Origin: Dysgonomonas sp. 521
GTDB taxonomy: Bacteria > Bacteroidota > Bacteroidia > Bacteroidales > Dysgonomonadaceae
Direction: 5' to 3'
Assembly (NCBI RefSeq): GCF_010501055.1
Contig: NZ_QVMO01000046.1
Coordinates: 25,427-85,862 of the forward strand
Length of the DNA stretch: 60,436 bases
Every line of letters begins with the position of its first letter. Position 1 is the stretch's first letter. The notes below the pieces were generated by a model that was not told the origin of the DNA, did not search any database, and saw only the letters and a program-made list of their open reading frames with translations. The position numbers and the translations under genes are program-made. Shown piece after piece: positions 10,249 through 19,847 of the stretch.

Positions 10249-11332
10249 TAGGATAAAACATATTGCATTATTGTGTTTGTTGCTTATTGGGTTTTCATTT
10301 CCTCTAAGTGCGGCAGACACAGAACATGGAACAGAAGAAAAACTGGATATCGCCGGAATGATTATGGATCACTTGATGGATTCATACGAGTGGCATATTG
10401 CAACTGCCGGAGAAACCCATATTTCTGTACCATTACCCATTATCGTATTTAGCGAGACTAGTGGATTAAATGTATTTATGTCCTCCAGATTCCATCATGG
10501 ACACGAAGCCCATAATGGCTTCTATATTGCGCCCGATGGCGATTATAAAGGAAAAATAGTAGAAAAGAACGCAGCAGGAGAAGAAATTCGCCCCTGGGAT
10601 CTTTCCATTACTAAAAATACATTATCCCTTATCCTTAGCTGTATCATATTGGTTTCGATCATACTTTGCGTAGCGCGTTGGTACAAGAAGAACAATAGTG
10701 AAGGTAAATACAAAGCTCCGAAAGGATTCGTAGGATTTATGGAAATGTTTATCATGAGTATTGTAGACGATGTAATAAAACCATGCATCGGGAAGAATTA
10801 CAGGAAATTTACACCATACCTGCTCACAGCCTTCTTCTTTATATTCATCAACAACCTGATGGGACTGATACCGATCTTCCCCGGAGGGGCTAATGTAACA
10901 GGTAATATTGCCATAACACTAGTATTGGCCATATTTACATTCTTTGCCGTCAACCTGTTTGGTACAAAAGAATACTGGAAAGAAATATTCTGGCCCGAAG
11001 TACCAACGTGGCTCAAAGTTCCGGTGCCTATCATGCCTGTTATAGAGATCGTAGGTATGCTAACCAAACCATTCGCATTAATGATCCGTCTTTTTGCCAA
11101 CATCCTGGCCGGACACTCCATTGTACTTGGATTGATGAGTTTGATATTTGTAACAGCAACCCTAGGTACAGTATTATTCACTTCTATGACTTTCGTATCG
11201 GTTGTGATGACAATCTTTATGGATGTAGTAGAAATACTTGTAGCATACATTCAGGCATACGTATTTACTATGCTATCGGCAGTATTCATTGGTTTGGCTC
11301 AGGTTGAACCACACCACGCCGAAAAACATTGA
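10241..11332 (+). CDS. atpB: ATP synthase Fo subunit a
   Basis: The a subunit forms the proton half-channels. At 363 residues it is longer than the E. coli protein because of a signal-peptide-like N-terminus (1-24) and an extracytoplasmic His-rich region up to about residue 120, as in other Bacteroidota. The essential arginine is Arg283 in MIRLFANILAGH; GLIPIFPGG and NLMGL mark the conserved core. It overlaps the preceding small membrane gene by eight bases. Confidence 0.97.
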   Translation: MSNRIKHIALLCLLLIGFSFPLSAADTEHGTEEKLDIAGMIMDHLMDSYEWHIATAGETHISVPLPIIVFSETSGLNVFMSSRFHHGHEAHNGFYIAPDGDYKGKIVEKNAAGEEIRPWDLSITKNTLSLILSCIILVSIILCVARWYKKNNSEGKYKAPKGFVGFMEMFIMSIVDDVIKPCIGKNYRKFTPYLLTAFFFIFINNLMGLIPIFPGGANVTGNIAITLVLAIFTFFAVNLFGTKEYWKEIFWPEVPTWLKVPVPIMPVIEIVGMLTKPFALMIRLFANILAGHSIVLGLMSLIFVTATLGTVLFTSMTFVSVVMTIFMDVVEILVAYIQAYVFTMLSAVFIGLAQVEPHHAEKH

Positions 11333-11388
11333 CAAATTCGAAAAAGTGAAAATGAAATTCACCAATTTGCTAATTAACATGTAACTAA

Positions 11389-11688
<300 letters not shown>

Positions 11689-11706
11689 TAATAAAAATAG
11701 AAAAAT

Positions 11707-12204
11707 ATGCTTTTAAAACCTGAATTTGGTCTTGTTGTATGGATGGTTATATGCTTCGGCATCGTATTCATCCTGCTGGCAAAGTTCGGTTTTCCGGTTA
11801 TCACTAAAATGGTTAGCGACCGGAAAAACTACATACAAGACTCGCTGGACGCTGCACAAAAAGCGAATGAGCAGCTCGCTACCATCAGGCAAAAGAGCGA
11901 TGAAATACTTTCATCGGCCAAAGCAGAACAGGTTAAAATATTGAAAGAGGCTGCCGACACGCGCGACCGCATCGTCAACGAAGCGAAAGAGCAAGCCAAG
12001 ATAGCAGGGGCAAAAGAAATGGAGGAAATAAGGAAACAGATTCAGGCTGAAAAAGATCAGGCTATACGCGACATCCGCCGTCAGGTAGCCGAGCTGTCTG
12101 TAGACGTTGCCGAAAAAGTTCTCCGCGACTCTTTGAAAACTTCTAAAGATCAAATGTCAATGATTGACCGTCTGGTGGACGAAGCTATGGTATCTAAATC
12201 TTAA
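11707..12204 (+). CDS. atpF: ATP synthase Fo subunit b
   Basis: This is the peripheral stalk, 165 residues: one N-terminal membrane helix (about 8-28), then a long charged coiled coil from about 35 to 140 and a short C-terminal region that contacts delta (VAELSVDVAEKVL). It follows atpE by 18 bases and is followed by atpH after five bases. Confidence 0.95.
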   Translation: MLLKPEFGLVVWMVICFGIVFILLAKFGFPVITKMVSDRKNYIQDSLDAAQKANEQLATIRQKSDEILSSAKAEQVKILKEAADTRDRIVNEAKEQAKIAGAKEMEEIRKQIQAEKDQAIRDIRRQVAELSVDVAEKVLRDSLKTSKDQMSMIDRLVDEAMVSKS

Positions 12205-12209
12205 CTGTT

Positions 12210-12764
12210 ATGAATGAAGGGATGATTTCGAAGCGATATGCCAAAGCCCTATTGCTATATGCGATAGAGCAGAAAGCGGAAGATGCAATGTTTATTGAAA
12301 TGAAAAAAATAACATCTGCATTTAACGATGTGCCTCAGTTGCGTATGGCAATGGATAATCCTACGTTGAACGCTGATGATAAACTGACGCTTATAAAAGC
12401 TGCCGTGGGCGGAAAACCGAATACAGAGTTCTCACGGTTTGCCGAACTGGTAGTAAAAAACAGGCGGGAAGCATTTTTTCAGAATATCGCGTTGAGTTAC
12501 ATTGACCTGTACTGCGAAGCAAAACGCATCAACACAGGTAAACTGGTAACGGCTACTCCGGTAGATGACGCGGTTATCGAAAAGATGAAAGGCCTGCTCC
12601 AAACCATTAAGCCCGGAACGCTTGATTTTGAAACAAAAGTAGACCCCGATATCGAAGGAGGATTTATCCTCTACATCGATACATACAGGCTCGATGCAAG
12701 CGTTAAGAACCAGCTGAAACGGATTAAACAACAGTTTATCGCCGAAAACAGTAAGATTGGATAG
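12210..12764 (+). CDS. atpH: ATP synthase F1 subunit delta
   Basis: Delta (the OSCP counterpart) joins the peripheral stalk to the F1 head. It has 184 residues, with the typical N-terminus ISKRYAKALLLYA and C-terminal GGFILYIDTYRLDASVKNQL. The start at 12210 is five bases past atpF; a second Met four residues later is possible. Confidence 0.95.
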   Translation: MNEGMISKRYAKALLLYAIEQKAEDAMFIEMKKITSAFNDVPQLRMAMDNPTLNADDKLTLIKAAVGGKPNTEFSRFAELVVKNRREAFFQNIALSYIDLYCEAKRINTGKLVTATPVDDAVIEKMKGLLQTIKPGTLDFETKVDPDIEGGFILYIDTYRLDASVKNQLKRIKQQFIAENSKIG

Positions 12765-12809
12765 TACATGAGTTAACAAGCTGACAAGATACGAGTTAAC
12801 CAGTTGAAC

Positions 12810-12922
12810 GCCTTGTATCTGACATCTTGTATCTAATTTTTAAACGATTAAAAAAGATCAGACATGAGTAGGCAAGTTAAATGCCTTGTATCTCGTACCT
12901 TGTATCTTATATCTAATTTTCA
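12810..12922. repeat. Imperfect direct repeats in the atpH-atpA spacer
   Basis: Two units starting GCCTTGTATCT (12810 and 12883) and ending ATCTAATTTT are about 73 bases apart, with further TTGTATCT copies. The 169-base spacer codes for no protein. The extended open frame reading back from atpA into it (from 12886) is not used. Confidence 0.6.
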
Positions 12923-12933
12923 AATTAAATTAT

Positions 12934-14520
12934 ATGTCTGAAAATATAAAAGCAAGCGAAGTCTCCGATGTGCTGAAAATGCAGCTTGAGAACATTAGTA
13001 GCCGCGTACAATTCGACGAGGTAGGTACTGTTCTTTATGTAGGAGATGGAGTTGTTCGCATATACGGGCTGAAAAACGCGGAAGCAAACGAACTTCTTGA
13101 GTTTGACAACGGCATCATGGCCGTTGTGATGAATCTTGAAGAAGACAACGTCGGAGCCGTGCTACTAGGTCCGTCAGACCAGATTAAGGAAGGATTTACC
13201 GTTAAGCGTACAAACCGTATCGCCTCTATCAATGTAGGCGAAGGTATGCTTGGCCGTGTAATCAATCCTCTGGGAGAGCCTTTGGATGGAAAAGGCCCTA
13301 TTAGCGGCGAACTGCTCGAAATGCCACTAGAGCGCAAAGCTCCGGGGGTAATCTACCGTCAGCCCGTTACTCAGCCGCTTCAAACGGGGCTGAAGGCTGT
13401 AGATGCCATGATTCCTATCGGTAGAGGTCAGCGTGAGCTTATTATCGGTGACCGCCAAACAGGAAAAACAGCTATTGCCATAGATACTATCATAAATCAA
13501 AAAAGCAATTATGACGCCGGAGATCCGGTATATTGTATCTATGTGGCTATAGGCCAGAAAGCGTCTACTGTGGCTAATATAGTAGAAACATTAAAAGAAA
13601 AAGGCGCTCTTGACTATACAGTAATAGTATCGGCTACAGCTGCCGAGCCTGCCGCCGTTCAGTACTTTGCCGCATTTGCTGGCGCTGCTATCGGCGAGTA
13701 CTTCCGCGACACAGGCCGCCATGCGCTTGTGGTATATGATGACCTGTCGAAACAAGCTGTAGCATACCGCGAAGTATCGTTGATCCTTCGCCGCCCTCCG
13801 GGCCGTGAAGCTTATCCGGGCGATATATTCTACCTGCATTCCCGCCTTTTGGAACGTGCAGCCAAGATAATCAACCAGCAAGAAGTAGCTGAACAAATGA
13901 ATGACCTGCCACCCAGCCTGATAGGGAAGGTAAAAGCAGGCGGTTCGCTTACTGCATTGCCGATTATTGAAACTCAGGCAGGTGACGTATCGGCTTATAT
14001 CCCGACAAACGTAATCTCCATTACCGACGGACAGATATTCCTCGATGTTGACTTATTCAACTCCGGTATGCGTCCCGCTATCGATGTGGGTATCTCCGTA
14101 TCGCGTGTGGGAGGTTCGGCTCAGGTGAAGGCGATGAAGAAAGTTGCCGGAACGCTGAAAATAGACCAGGCTCAGTATCGTGAACTGGAAGCGTTTACAC
14201 AGTTTGGTGGAGATATGGACCCTGTTACTGCAATGACCATAGACAAGGGTAAGAAGAATACAGTGTTGCTTGTTCAGCCACAATACGCACCGATGCCTGT
14301 AGAAAAGCAGATCGCCGTATTATATTGCGGGACTAACGGCCTATTGCGCCAGGTTCCTGCCGAAAAAGTACACGAATTCGAAACCGAGTTCCTCCGGACA
14401 TTGGAAATGCAATATCAGGCTGAAGTATTCGACCTGCTGAAAAAAGGCGTTATCAACGAAGATATAGAAAACATTATCAAGAAGGTAGCGAAGGACATTG
14501 CTTCCCAGTATAAAAAATAA
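12934..14520 (+). CDS. atpA: ATP synthase F1 subunit alpha
   Basis: This is the non-catalytic nucleotide-binding subunit. I take the ATG at 12934 ([14 protein letters not shown], 528 residues), since an in-frame ATG at 12886 would add a hydrophobic piece encoded by the repeat spacer. Walker A GDRQTGKT lies at 172-179, and the conserved PAVDVGIS-like segment reads [17 protein letters not shown]. It is eighth in the operon, followed by atpG after six bases. Confidence 0.97.
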   Translation: MSENIKASEVSDVLKMQLENISSRVQFDEVGTVLYVGDGVVRIYGLKNAEANELLEFDNGIMAVVMNLEEDNVGAVLLGPSDQIKEGFTVKRTNRIASINVGEGMLGRVINPLGEPLDGKGPISGELLEMPLERKAPGVIYRQPVTQPLQTGLKAVDAMIPIGRGQRELIIGDRQTGKTAIAIDTIINQKSNYDAGDPVYCIYVAIGQKASTVANIVETLKEKGALDYTVIVSATAAEPAAVQYFAAFAGAAIGEYFRDTGRHALVVYDDLSKQAVAYREVSLILRRPPGREAYPGDIFYLHSRLLERAAKIINQQEVAEQMNDLPPSLIGKVKAGGSLTALPIIETQAGDVSAYIPTNVISITDGQIFLDVDLFNSGMRPAIDVGISVSRVGGSAQVKAMKKVAGTLKIDQAQYRELEAFTQFGGDMDPVTAMTIDKGKKNTVLLVQPQYAPMPVEKQIAVLYCGTNGLLRQVPAEKVHEFETEFLRTLEMQYQAEVFDLLKKGVINEDIENIIKKVAKDIASQYKK

Positions 14521-14526
14521 TGAATT

Positions 14527-15408
14527 ATGGCATCTCTTAAGGAAATAAAAAATAGAATTGGCTCAGTAAAGAGTACAAAGAAGATTACCTCTGCAATGAA
14601 GATGATTGCCTCATCCAAGCTGCATAAGGCTCAGAATGCGATAAATAATTTCCTGCCTTATCAGCAGAAGTTAGATACTATACTGACCAATCTTCTCGCT
14701 TCTGATACGAGTTACGAATCTCCTTTTATTCAAAAAAGAGAAACGAAGAGAGTTGCTATAGTTGCCTTTGCTTCCAATTCTTCGCTTTGCGGGGCGTATA
14801 ACTCGAATGTGATAAAAGAGTTCAATACGGCCTTCAATAAGAAAAAGGAAGAGGTAGGAAAGGAAAATGTACTGGTATATCCTGTAGGTAAGAAACTGGC
14901 AGACACAGCTAAAAAACAAGGAATAAAACTTGAAGGGGATTTTAGGGAAATGGCTGATAAACCTACTTTCCAGGCAGTACAGGATCTGGCAAAAGAATTG
15001 ATAAAAAAATATATTGATAAGGAACTTGACGAAGTAATACTGATATATCATCACTTTGTTTCTACAGGGTCTCAGAAATTAAGAGTAACACAGTTCCTTC
15101 CTTTCGACCTGAAACATGGCAAAGGAAATGAAGAACAGGCTGAAAGTTTTTCTGCCGACTATATTCTGGAGCCTTCGAAAGAGGAGATACTCGATTCACT
15201 GATTCCTACAGTGCTCTATTCGCGCTTGTATGCGGCGTTGCTCGATGCTAATGCTTCGGAACATGCTGCACGTACAATGGCTATGCAAATAGCTTCCGAC
15301 AATGCCGAAGAACTGGTGCAAGACCTGACGATACAGTACAACAAGTCGCGTCAGCAGGCTGTTACAAACGAATTGCTTGATATTATCGGCGGCGCTTCTG
15401 CATTGTAG
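14527..15408 (+). CDS. atpG: ATP synthase F1 subunit gamma
   Basis: This is the rotor shaft, 293 residues. The N-terminal helix (IKNRIGSVKSTKKITSAMKM) and the C-terminal helix (ASDNAEELVQDLTIQYNKSRQ) form the coiled coil inside the alpha-beta ring; the Rossmann-like middle region is present. It is the last gene of the operon, with a terminator 32 bases later. Confidence 0.97.
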   Translation: MASLKEIKNRIGSVKSTKKITSAMKMIASSKLHKAQNAINNFLPYQQKLDTILTNLLASDTSYESPFIQKRETKRVAIVAFASNSSLCGAYNSNVIKEFNTAFNKKKEEVGKENVLVYPVGKKLADTAKKQGIKLEGDFREMADKPTFQAVQDLAKELIKKYIDKELDEVILIYHHFVSTGSQKLRVTQFLPFDLKHGKGNEEQAESFSADYILEPSKEEILDSLIPTVLYSRLYAALLDANASEHAARTMAMQIASDNAEELVQDLTIQYNKSRQQAVTNELLDIIGGASAL

Positions 15409-15440
15409 AAATAGATTGATATTGACGGATATAGATAGGT

Positions 15441-15475
15441 AAGGGTGCTCTAATATGGGCACCCTTATTTTATTC
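15441..15475 (+). terminator. Terminator of the ATP synthase operon
   Basis: AAGGGTGC and GCACCCTT form an 8-bp stem with a T-rich tail (ATTTTATT), just after atpG. Confidence 0.85.
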
Positions 15476-15569
15476 GGGCATCTGCTCCGGCAATAGTTAC
15501 GATCTAACAACTGACGTACTAAAAAAATAAAATTGAGAGTTAGAAATCATATATCTCAAAAAAAGTAAT

Positions 15570-15577
15570 TACCTTTG
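15570..15577 (+). promoter_or_regulatory. -7 box of a possible short transcript
   Basis: TACCTTTG matches TAnnTTTG. It lies between the atp terminator and a second terminator at 15696-15732, so it would start an RNA of about 150 nt. Confidence 0.45.
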
Positions 15578-15599
15578 TAACCAATAATATAGAGAATGA

Positions 15600-15689
15600 A
15601 TGATGATGAAAAGAATGTCCTTTATACAGCAGTATTATTTTCATGACAGTGGTTCCTGTATTACAAGTGATATTAATTTATTGATCTAG
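15600..15689 (+). CDS. Possible 29-residue small protein
   Basis: The frame from ATG at 15600 to TAG at 15687-15689 encodes a peptide starting MMMKRMSFIQQYYFHDSGSC. It lies between a -7 box and a terminator, which is the only support. There is no recognisable family and no SD site. It may instead be part of a non-coding RNA. Confidence 0.25.
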   Translation: MMMKRMSFIQQYYFHDSGSCITSDINLLI

Positions 15690-15695
15690 ATATTT

Positions 15696-15732
15696 ATCCT
15701 CGAAGAAGTCCTCTTTTTCGGGGATTTTTTTT
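15696..15732 (+). terminator. Rho-independent terminator
   Basis: ATCCTCGA and TCGGGGAT pair (8 bp, one G-T) and are followed by seven T. It ends whatever starts at the 15570 box and lies just before the next gene. Confidence 0.75.
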
Positions 15733-15754
15733 GAAATAATATTATCTATTAGTG

Positions 15755-16123
15755 ATGGGAAAAGAACAAATAATTAAAGAATTTGTAAAACAATTCTACA
15801 AGGAAAAGCAATCTCTCTATAATGATTGTTTCAAAGTGTATATCGAAGGTAAAAATGGTCATAATGGTTTGGTAACAAAACTTGTTGCCGACCTGAATCT
15901 GACAGAAGAACAATATCCTGTTTTTGAAGATTTTGTATCAGCATTACTAACAGATACATTCTATACTATCCTGTTAGGGCTTGATGGAGAGGCAACTATT
16001 GGCGATTGTCAACAAACTTATACAATAATCGATGAAAAAGGGAATGATCTTTCGGGTGGATATATTGAAACATATGCCTATGAATATTTTCATGGAGGCA
16101 TGCAAGAGGAAAGTGACAGATAG
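15755..16123 (+). CDS. Hypothetical protein, small and acidic
   Basis: This 122-residue soluble protein is not recognised. I choose the ATG at 15755; the frame could open one codon earlier at a GTG. The N-terminal 40 residues are basic and amphipathic (EQIIKEFVKQFYKEKQSLY), and the rest is acidic with a Gly-Gly near GNDLSGGYIETY. There is no signal peptide, membrane segment or metal motif. It stands alone between the atp operon and pyrB and follows a terminator closely, so its own promoter is not obvious. Confidence 0.6.
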   Translation: MGKEQIIKEFVKQFYKEKQSLYNDCFKVYIEGKNGHNGLVTKLVADLNLTEEQYPVFEDFVSALLTDTFYTILLGLDGEATIGDCQQTYTIIDEKGNDLSGGYIETYAYEYFHGGMQEESDR

Positions 16124-16257
16124 AAATAGCGAAAGAGTGTTACAAATGTTACTTTTTAACAAAAAGTTTTTGGCCAATAGCTTGGAACAATCGGCAACTT
16201 GTAACTTTTAAAGAAAATGAAATATTCAAACTATAATTCTTCAAAAATATAAACGGT

Positions 16258-17175
16258 ATGTGTAATAAAAGTCTGGTATCGATTACAGATTATTCGAAGG
16301 ACGACATCCTGAGAATACTCAATCTGACAAAGAAATTTGATGAACAACCAAACAGGAGGCTATTGAAAGGCAAGGTTTGCGCAACCCTCTTCTTCGAACC
16401 GTCAACGCGGACACGCCTTAGTTTCGAAACTGCCGTAAACCGGCTTGGAGGACGCATCATAGGTTTTACCGATGCAGCTACGACCAGTTCCGCCAAGGGC
16501 GAAACGCTGAAGGACACCATACTGATGGTAAACAACTACGCTGACATAATAGTCATGCGCCACCATCTGGAAGGAGCCGCACGCTATGCTTCCGAAATAT
16601 CCTCGATACCTATTATCAACGCGGGAGACGGAGCAAACCAGCATCCTACACAGACGATGCTCGACATGTATTCCATATTCAAAACGCAGGAAAAGCTTGA
16701 CGACCTTACAATCACAATCGTAGGAGACCTCAAATATGGCAGGACTGTACATTCGCTTATCATCGGAATGTCTCACTTTAATCCGACTTTCCTGTTTGTC
16801 GCCCCCGAAGAATTAAGCCTTCCGGACACATATAAGACCTTTTGCGACGAACGTGGCATCAGGTATGAGGAGCACACCGATTTTTCGCCAGAGGTCATCG
16901 AAAAAGCCGATATACTGTACATGACGCGTGTACAGCGTGAACGATTTACCGACCTGATGGAATACGAGAAGGTAAAGAATATCTACATACTGAGAAAAGA
17001 CATGCTGGAAGGGACTAAGGATAACCTGAAAATACTGCATCCCCTACCCCGTGTGAATGAGATACAGCAGGATGTGGACGACAGCCCTAAGGCTTACTAC
17101 TTTGAACAGGCTAAGAATGGGGTATTCACACGCGAAGCTGTTATTTGTGACGCGTTAGGAATAAATGTGGATTAA
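16258..17175 (+). CDS. pyrB: Aspartate carbamoyltransferase catalytic chain
   Basis: The enzyme catalyses the committed step of pyrimidine synthesis: carbamoyl phosphate plus aspartate to carbamoyl-aspartate. The carbamoyl-phosphate site STRTR lies at 49-53, with [10 protein letters not shown] and HPTQ following in the usual order, and the aspartate-side segment HPLPRVNEI near residue 262. At 305 residues it is normal length. It is followed by pyrI, so the E. coli type c6r6 holoenzyme is expected. Confidence 0.97.
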   Translation: MCNKSLVSITDYSKDDILRILNLTKKFDEQPNRRLLKGKVCATLFFEPSTRTRLSFETAVNRLGGRIIGFTDAATTSSAKGETLKDTILMVNNYADIIVMRHHLEGAARYASEISSIPIINAGDGANQHPTQTMLDMYSIFKTQEKLDDLTITIVGDLKYGRTVHSLIIGMSHFNPTFLFVAPEELSLPDTYKTFCDERGIRYEEHTDFSPEVIEKADILYMTRVQRERFTDLMEYEKVKNIYILRKDMLEGTKDNLKILHPLPRVNEIQQDVDDSPKAYYFEQAKNGVFTREAVICDALGINVD

Positions 17176-17256
17176 CACCCCTCCCAACCTCCCCAAAAGG
17201 GAGGAGCAGACAAAACAGCAAAAAGAGTTATGAGTTATAAATCTTGAAATTTAGTT

Positions 17257-17718
17257 ATGAAAGAACGTAGAAAAGAATTACAGGTAGCTGCATTATGTAA
17301 TGGAACTGCGATAGATCATATACCTTCCAATGTCGTTTTCAAGGTAGTATCGTTATTGGAACTGGAAAAACTGGAAAACCCCATAACCATAGGCAACAAC
17401 CTGGAAAGCAAGAAAATGCAATCGAAGGGCATTATAAAAATATCAGAGAAGTACTTTGAAGAAGACGTTATCAATAAAATCGCGCTGATAGCCCCTAACG
17501 TCATACTCAATATAATCAGGGATTACGAGGTGGTGGAAAAGAAAAGGGTAGAACTGCCCAAAACGATCAAAGGGATTGTAAAATGCAATAACCCGAAGTG
17601 CATCACAAATAATGAGCCGATGACGACCCGTTTCGAAGTTATAGATTGCAACAATACAGAGCTACGCTGCCACTATTGTAACCTGAAGATAAAGAAAGAC
17701 GAGATAATACTGAAATGA
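17257..17718 (+). CDS. pyrI: Aspartate carbamoyltransferase regulatory chain
   Basis: The regulatory chain binds ATP, CTP or UTP and tunes pyrB activity. It has 153 residues with an N-terminal allosteric domain (ELQVAALCNGTAIDHIP) and a C-terminal zinc domain whose ligands are Cys110, Cys115, Cys138 and Cys141. It starts 81 bases after pyrB, with a CCTCCCC-AAAA palindrome in the gap. Its stop overlaps the next start by four bases. Confidence 0.96.
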   Translation: MKERRKELQVAALCNGTAIDHIPSNVVFKVVSLLELEKLENPITIGNNLESKKMQSKGIIKISEKYFEEDVINKIALIAPNVILNIIRDYEVVEKKRVELPKTIKGIVKCNNPKCITNNEPMTTRFEVIDCNNTELRCHYCNLKIKKDEIILK

Positions 17719-18281
17719 AACAAGACTGGAAACCCGGAACCCTTATATATCCGTTGCCGGCGGCAATGATAAGTTGCGGAAGCACGCCTGCTGAATACAA
17801 CATTATCACCCTTAGCTGGCTGGGAACGATTTGCACCAATCCTCCCATGTGCTACATATCGGTACGCCCCGAACGGCATTCATACGAGATTATAAAGAGG
17901 AATATGGAATTCGTAATAAACATTACTACAGAGGACTTGGCCTATGCGACAGACTGGTGCGGGGTGAAATCGGGAAAGGATACAAACAAGTTTGAAGAGA
18001 TGAAGCTAACCGCTGGCAAAGCGTCAGTCGTACGTGCTCCCATCATTGCCGAATCGCCATTAAATATAGAATGCAGGGTAAAGGAAATAATCGGTCTGGG
18101 CTCTCATGACATGTTTATAGCGGATGTGGTGAACGTCAAGGCTGACGAGAAATACATAGATAAGGAAACAGGCAAATTCAGTCTGGAAGAAGCGAATCCC
18201 ATAGCATACTCCCACGGGCAATATTACAATCTGGGAGAGAGGATCGGCGGTTTCGGCTGGTCGGTACGGAAGAAGAAATAG
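17715..18281 (+). CDS. Flavin reductase family protein (FMN-binding split barrel)
   Basis: This 188-residue protein has the flavin reductase-like split-barrel fold: TLSWLGTICTNPPMCYISVRP near the N-terminus and a later SPLNIECRVKEIIGLGSHDMFIADV segment. Members bind FMN and reduce it or act as flavoprotein oxidoreductases; the substrate cannot be told. The ATGA overlap with pyrI suggests coupled translation, which is an unusual partner for pyrimidine genes. The next gene is convergent. Confidence 0.85.
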   Translation: MKQDWKPGTLIYPLPAAMISCGSTPAEYNIITLSWLGTICTNPPMCYISVRPERHSYEIIKRNMEFVINITTEDLAYATDWCGVKSGKDTNKFEEMKLTAGKASVVRAPIIAESPLNIECRVKEIIGLGSHDMFIADVVNVKADEKYIDKETGKFSLEEANPIAYSHGQYYNLGERIGGFGWSVRKKK

Positions 18282-18297
18282 AATCTTTAGTTCAGTA

Positions 18298-18786
18298 TTA
18301 CCTTTCTTTTTCCCGTTTGGCCTTTCTGAATTCGTGAGGAGAAACAGGGTTCTTCATACTCCAGATATTCAGTTTTTGCTTTCGGGCTTCTTTTTCCAGT
18401 TCTTCCATATACGGGTCTTCTACATAGTAGTCGTAATACCATGCAAGCCCGTTCCGAACCATTTCCTGATTCAAATTGAGTTCTTTGACATAAACTACAC
18501 CAAGCACACGTCCATACTGGTCAACTCCCTTTTTCTCTACTTTTACCCTTTTCCCATAGCAAAGGTCATTGAGGTACAGGCGTGCTTTATTTCCATAATC
18601 CTGTCCTTTCTCCGGTGCGTCTATTCCATAAAAACGGATACGGATTTGCTCATCCGCATCAGTCAGTATAGTCACAGTATCGCCATCGGCCACGCTCACT
18701 ACCTTCCCGGTAATAATATCTTCGCTATCCCGAGCAGGAGGATTGCATGAGACTAAGAGCAGTAATATAAAAAGTATCTTCTTCAT
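18298..18786 (-). CDS. Thermonuclease-like (SNase) lipoprotein
   Basis: This 162-residue protein has a lipoprotein signal, MKKILFILLLLVSC, with lipobox Cys14. The mature part is a staphylococcal nuclease domain: VADGDTVTI, the catalytic segment IRIRFYGIDAPEKGQDYG (Arg and Glu) and VDQYGRVLG (second Arg). It likely cleaves DNA or RNA at the cell surface, needing calcium. The C-terminus is very basic. It ends 16 bases from the flavin reductase gene on the other strand and lies downstream of tRNA-Ser. Confidence 0.92.
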   Translation of the reverse strand: MKKILFILLLLVSCNPPARDSEDIITGKVVSVADGDTVTILTDADEQIRIRFYGIDAPEKGQDYGNKARLYLNDLCYGKRVKVEKKGVDQYGRVLGVVYVKELNLNQEMVRNGLAWYYDYYVEDPYMEELEKEARKQKLNIWSMKNPVSPHEFRKAKREKER

Positions 18787-18798
18787 TCACAGGATCAA

Positions 18799-18840
18799 TA
18801 AAAAAAGGACTAAAAGAGGACTTTGCCTGTTTTAATCCTT
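18799..18840 (-). terminator. Terminator of tRNA-Ser
   Basis: On the minus strand, AAGGATTAAAA pairs with TTTTAGTCCTT and is followed by a T-run. It lies 17 bases beyond the tRNA 3' end. Confidence 0.65.
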
Positions 18841-18857
18841 ATTATATCTTAGTATTG

Positions 18858-18944
18858 CGGAGAGGAAGAGATTCGAACTCTCGATACAGTTACCCGTATA
18901 CATGCTTTCCAGGCATGCCTCTTCAACCACTCGAGCACCTCTCC
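18858..18944 (-). tRNA. tRNA-Ser (GGA)
   Basis: The 87-nt gene on the minus strand has acceptor stem GGAGAGG/CCTCTCC, discriminator G, a long variable arm as in class II tRNAs, T loop GTTCGAATC and anticodon loop CTGGAAA. CCA is not encoded. Confidence 0.95.
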
Positions 18945-18960
18945 AAAACTATTGTGCATG

Positions 18961-18968
18961 CAAAGATA
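18961..18968 (-). promoter_or_regulatory. -7 box of tRNA-Ser
   Basis: TATCTTTG on the minus strand, 16 bases upstream of the mature tRNA 5' end, matches TAnnTTTG at the spacing expected for direct transcription. Confidence 0.6.
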
Positions 18969-19079
18969 AGGGATATTTTTATTCTGACAAATTAATCTTT
19001 AAAGAAGGCAGGATCAAATATCATTTCCGATATCTTTTCCTTTTGTTATCACCAAGGCCTTAGCGCAATCTTTTATTTT

Positions 19080-19847
19080 TCAGAAGAATAGTTCTTCAGC
19101 GTTTTGTGAGGTTATTTCGCCGATTTCCTCAATTGTTAAACCATATATTTCGGCCAATTTCTCAACGACATTCAATGTATATGACGGTTCGTTCCTTTTG
19201 CCTCTGTATGGAACCGGTGCCAGATAAGGAGCGTCTGTTTCAACAATGATATGGGATAAGTCCGTATTTCTCAATACGGTTGACAAGGTCGAATTCTTGA
19301 ATGTAACTACTCCGTTGATACCCAGCATAAAGCCCCCTAACGAGAGTATCCCGTCCAGTTCCTCTTCTGTGCCTCCAAAGCTATGAAATACACCTCTCAA
19401 CTTTTCAGCTCCCACATTTCTGATGCAGGAGATACATTGAGATATGGCATCACGCGAATGTATAGCTACAGGCAGATCATAGTCGATACTCCAACGCAGT
19501 TGCTCTTCGAAAACTTCTTTCTGCTCCTCCTCATAGGTTCTGTCCCAATAAAGATCCAAGCCTATCTCTCCAATCGCAATATATTTCCGCTTCGTTAGCT
19601 CCTGCTTAATAGTATCCAGTTCCGACCGCCAGTTTTCATTCACACTGGTAGGATGCAGACCCATCATAGGAGCACAATAACCACTATACTTATCCGAAAT
19701 ATGATGTAAACGGGCTATAGAAGACACATCTATATTGGGCATTAATATGTTTCCCACGCCAACTTTCTTAGCACGGTCAATTACCTCATCTATATCATTA
19801 TCAAATTCTTCAGAATAAATATGTGAATGTGTATCAATAATTTTCAT
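19080..19847 (-). CDS. TatD family hydrolase
   Basis: This is a 255-residue metal-dependent hydrolase of the TatD deoxyribonuclease family (TIM barrel). Metal-site motifs appear in order: HSH at 7-9 (DTHSHIYSEEF), the Glu in IAIGEIGLD, His in VAIHSRDA, His in RGVFHSFGG and Asp in IVETDAPYLAP. Members act as 3'-5' exonucleases in DNA repair or quality control. Its start overlaps the upstream gene by 14 bases, giving a three-gene operon with the polyprenyl synthase. Confidence 0.94.
   Translation of the reverse strand: MKIIDTHSHIYSEEFDNDIDEVIDRAKKVGVGNILMPNIDVSSIARLHHISDKYSGYCAPMMGLHPTSVNENWRSELDTIKQELTKRKYIAIGEIGLDLYWDRTYEEEQKEVFEEQLRWSIDYDLPVAIHSRDAISQCISCIRNVGAEKLRGVFHSFGGTEEELDGILSLGGFMLGINGVVTFKNSTLSTVLRNTDLSHIIVETDAPYLAPVPYRGKRNEPSYTLNVVEKLAEIYGLTIEEIGEITSQNAEELFF

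Noticed and set aside
12886..12933. Longer start for atpA
   Set aside because: The extra 16 residues come from the repeat-rich spacer and are hydrophobic; family members begin near [14 protein letters not shown].
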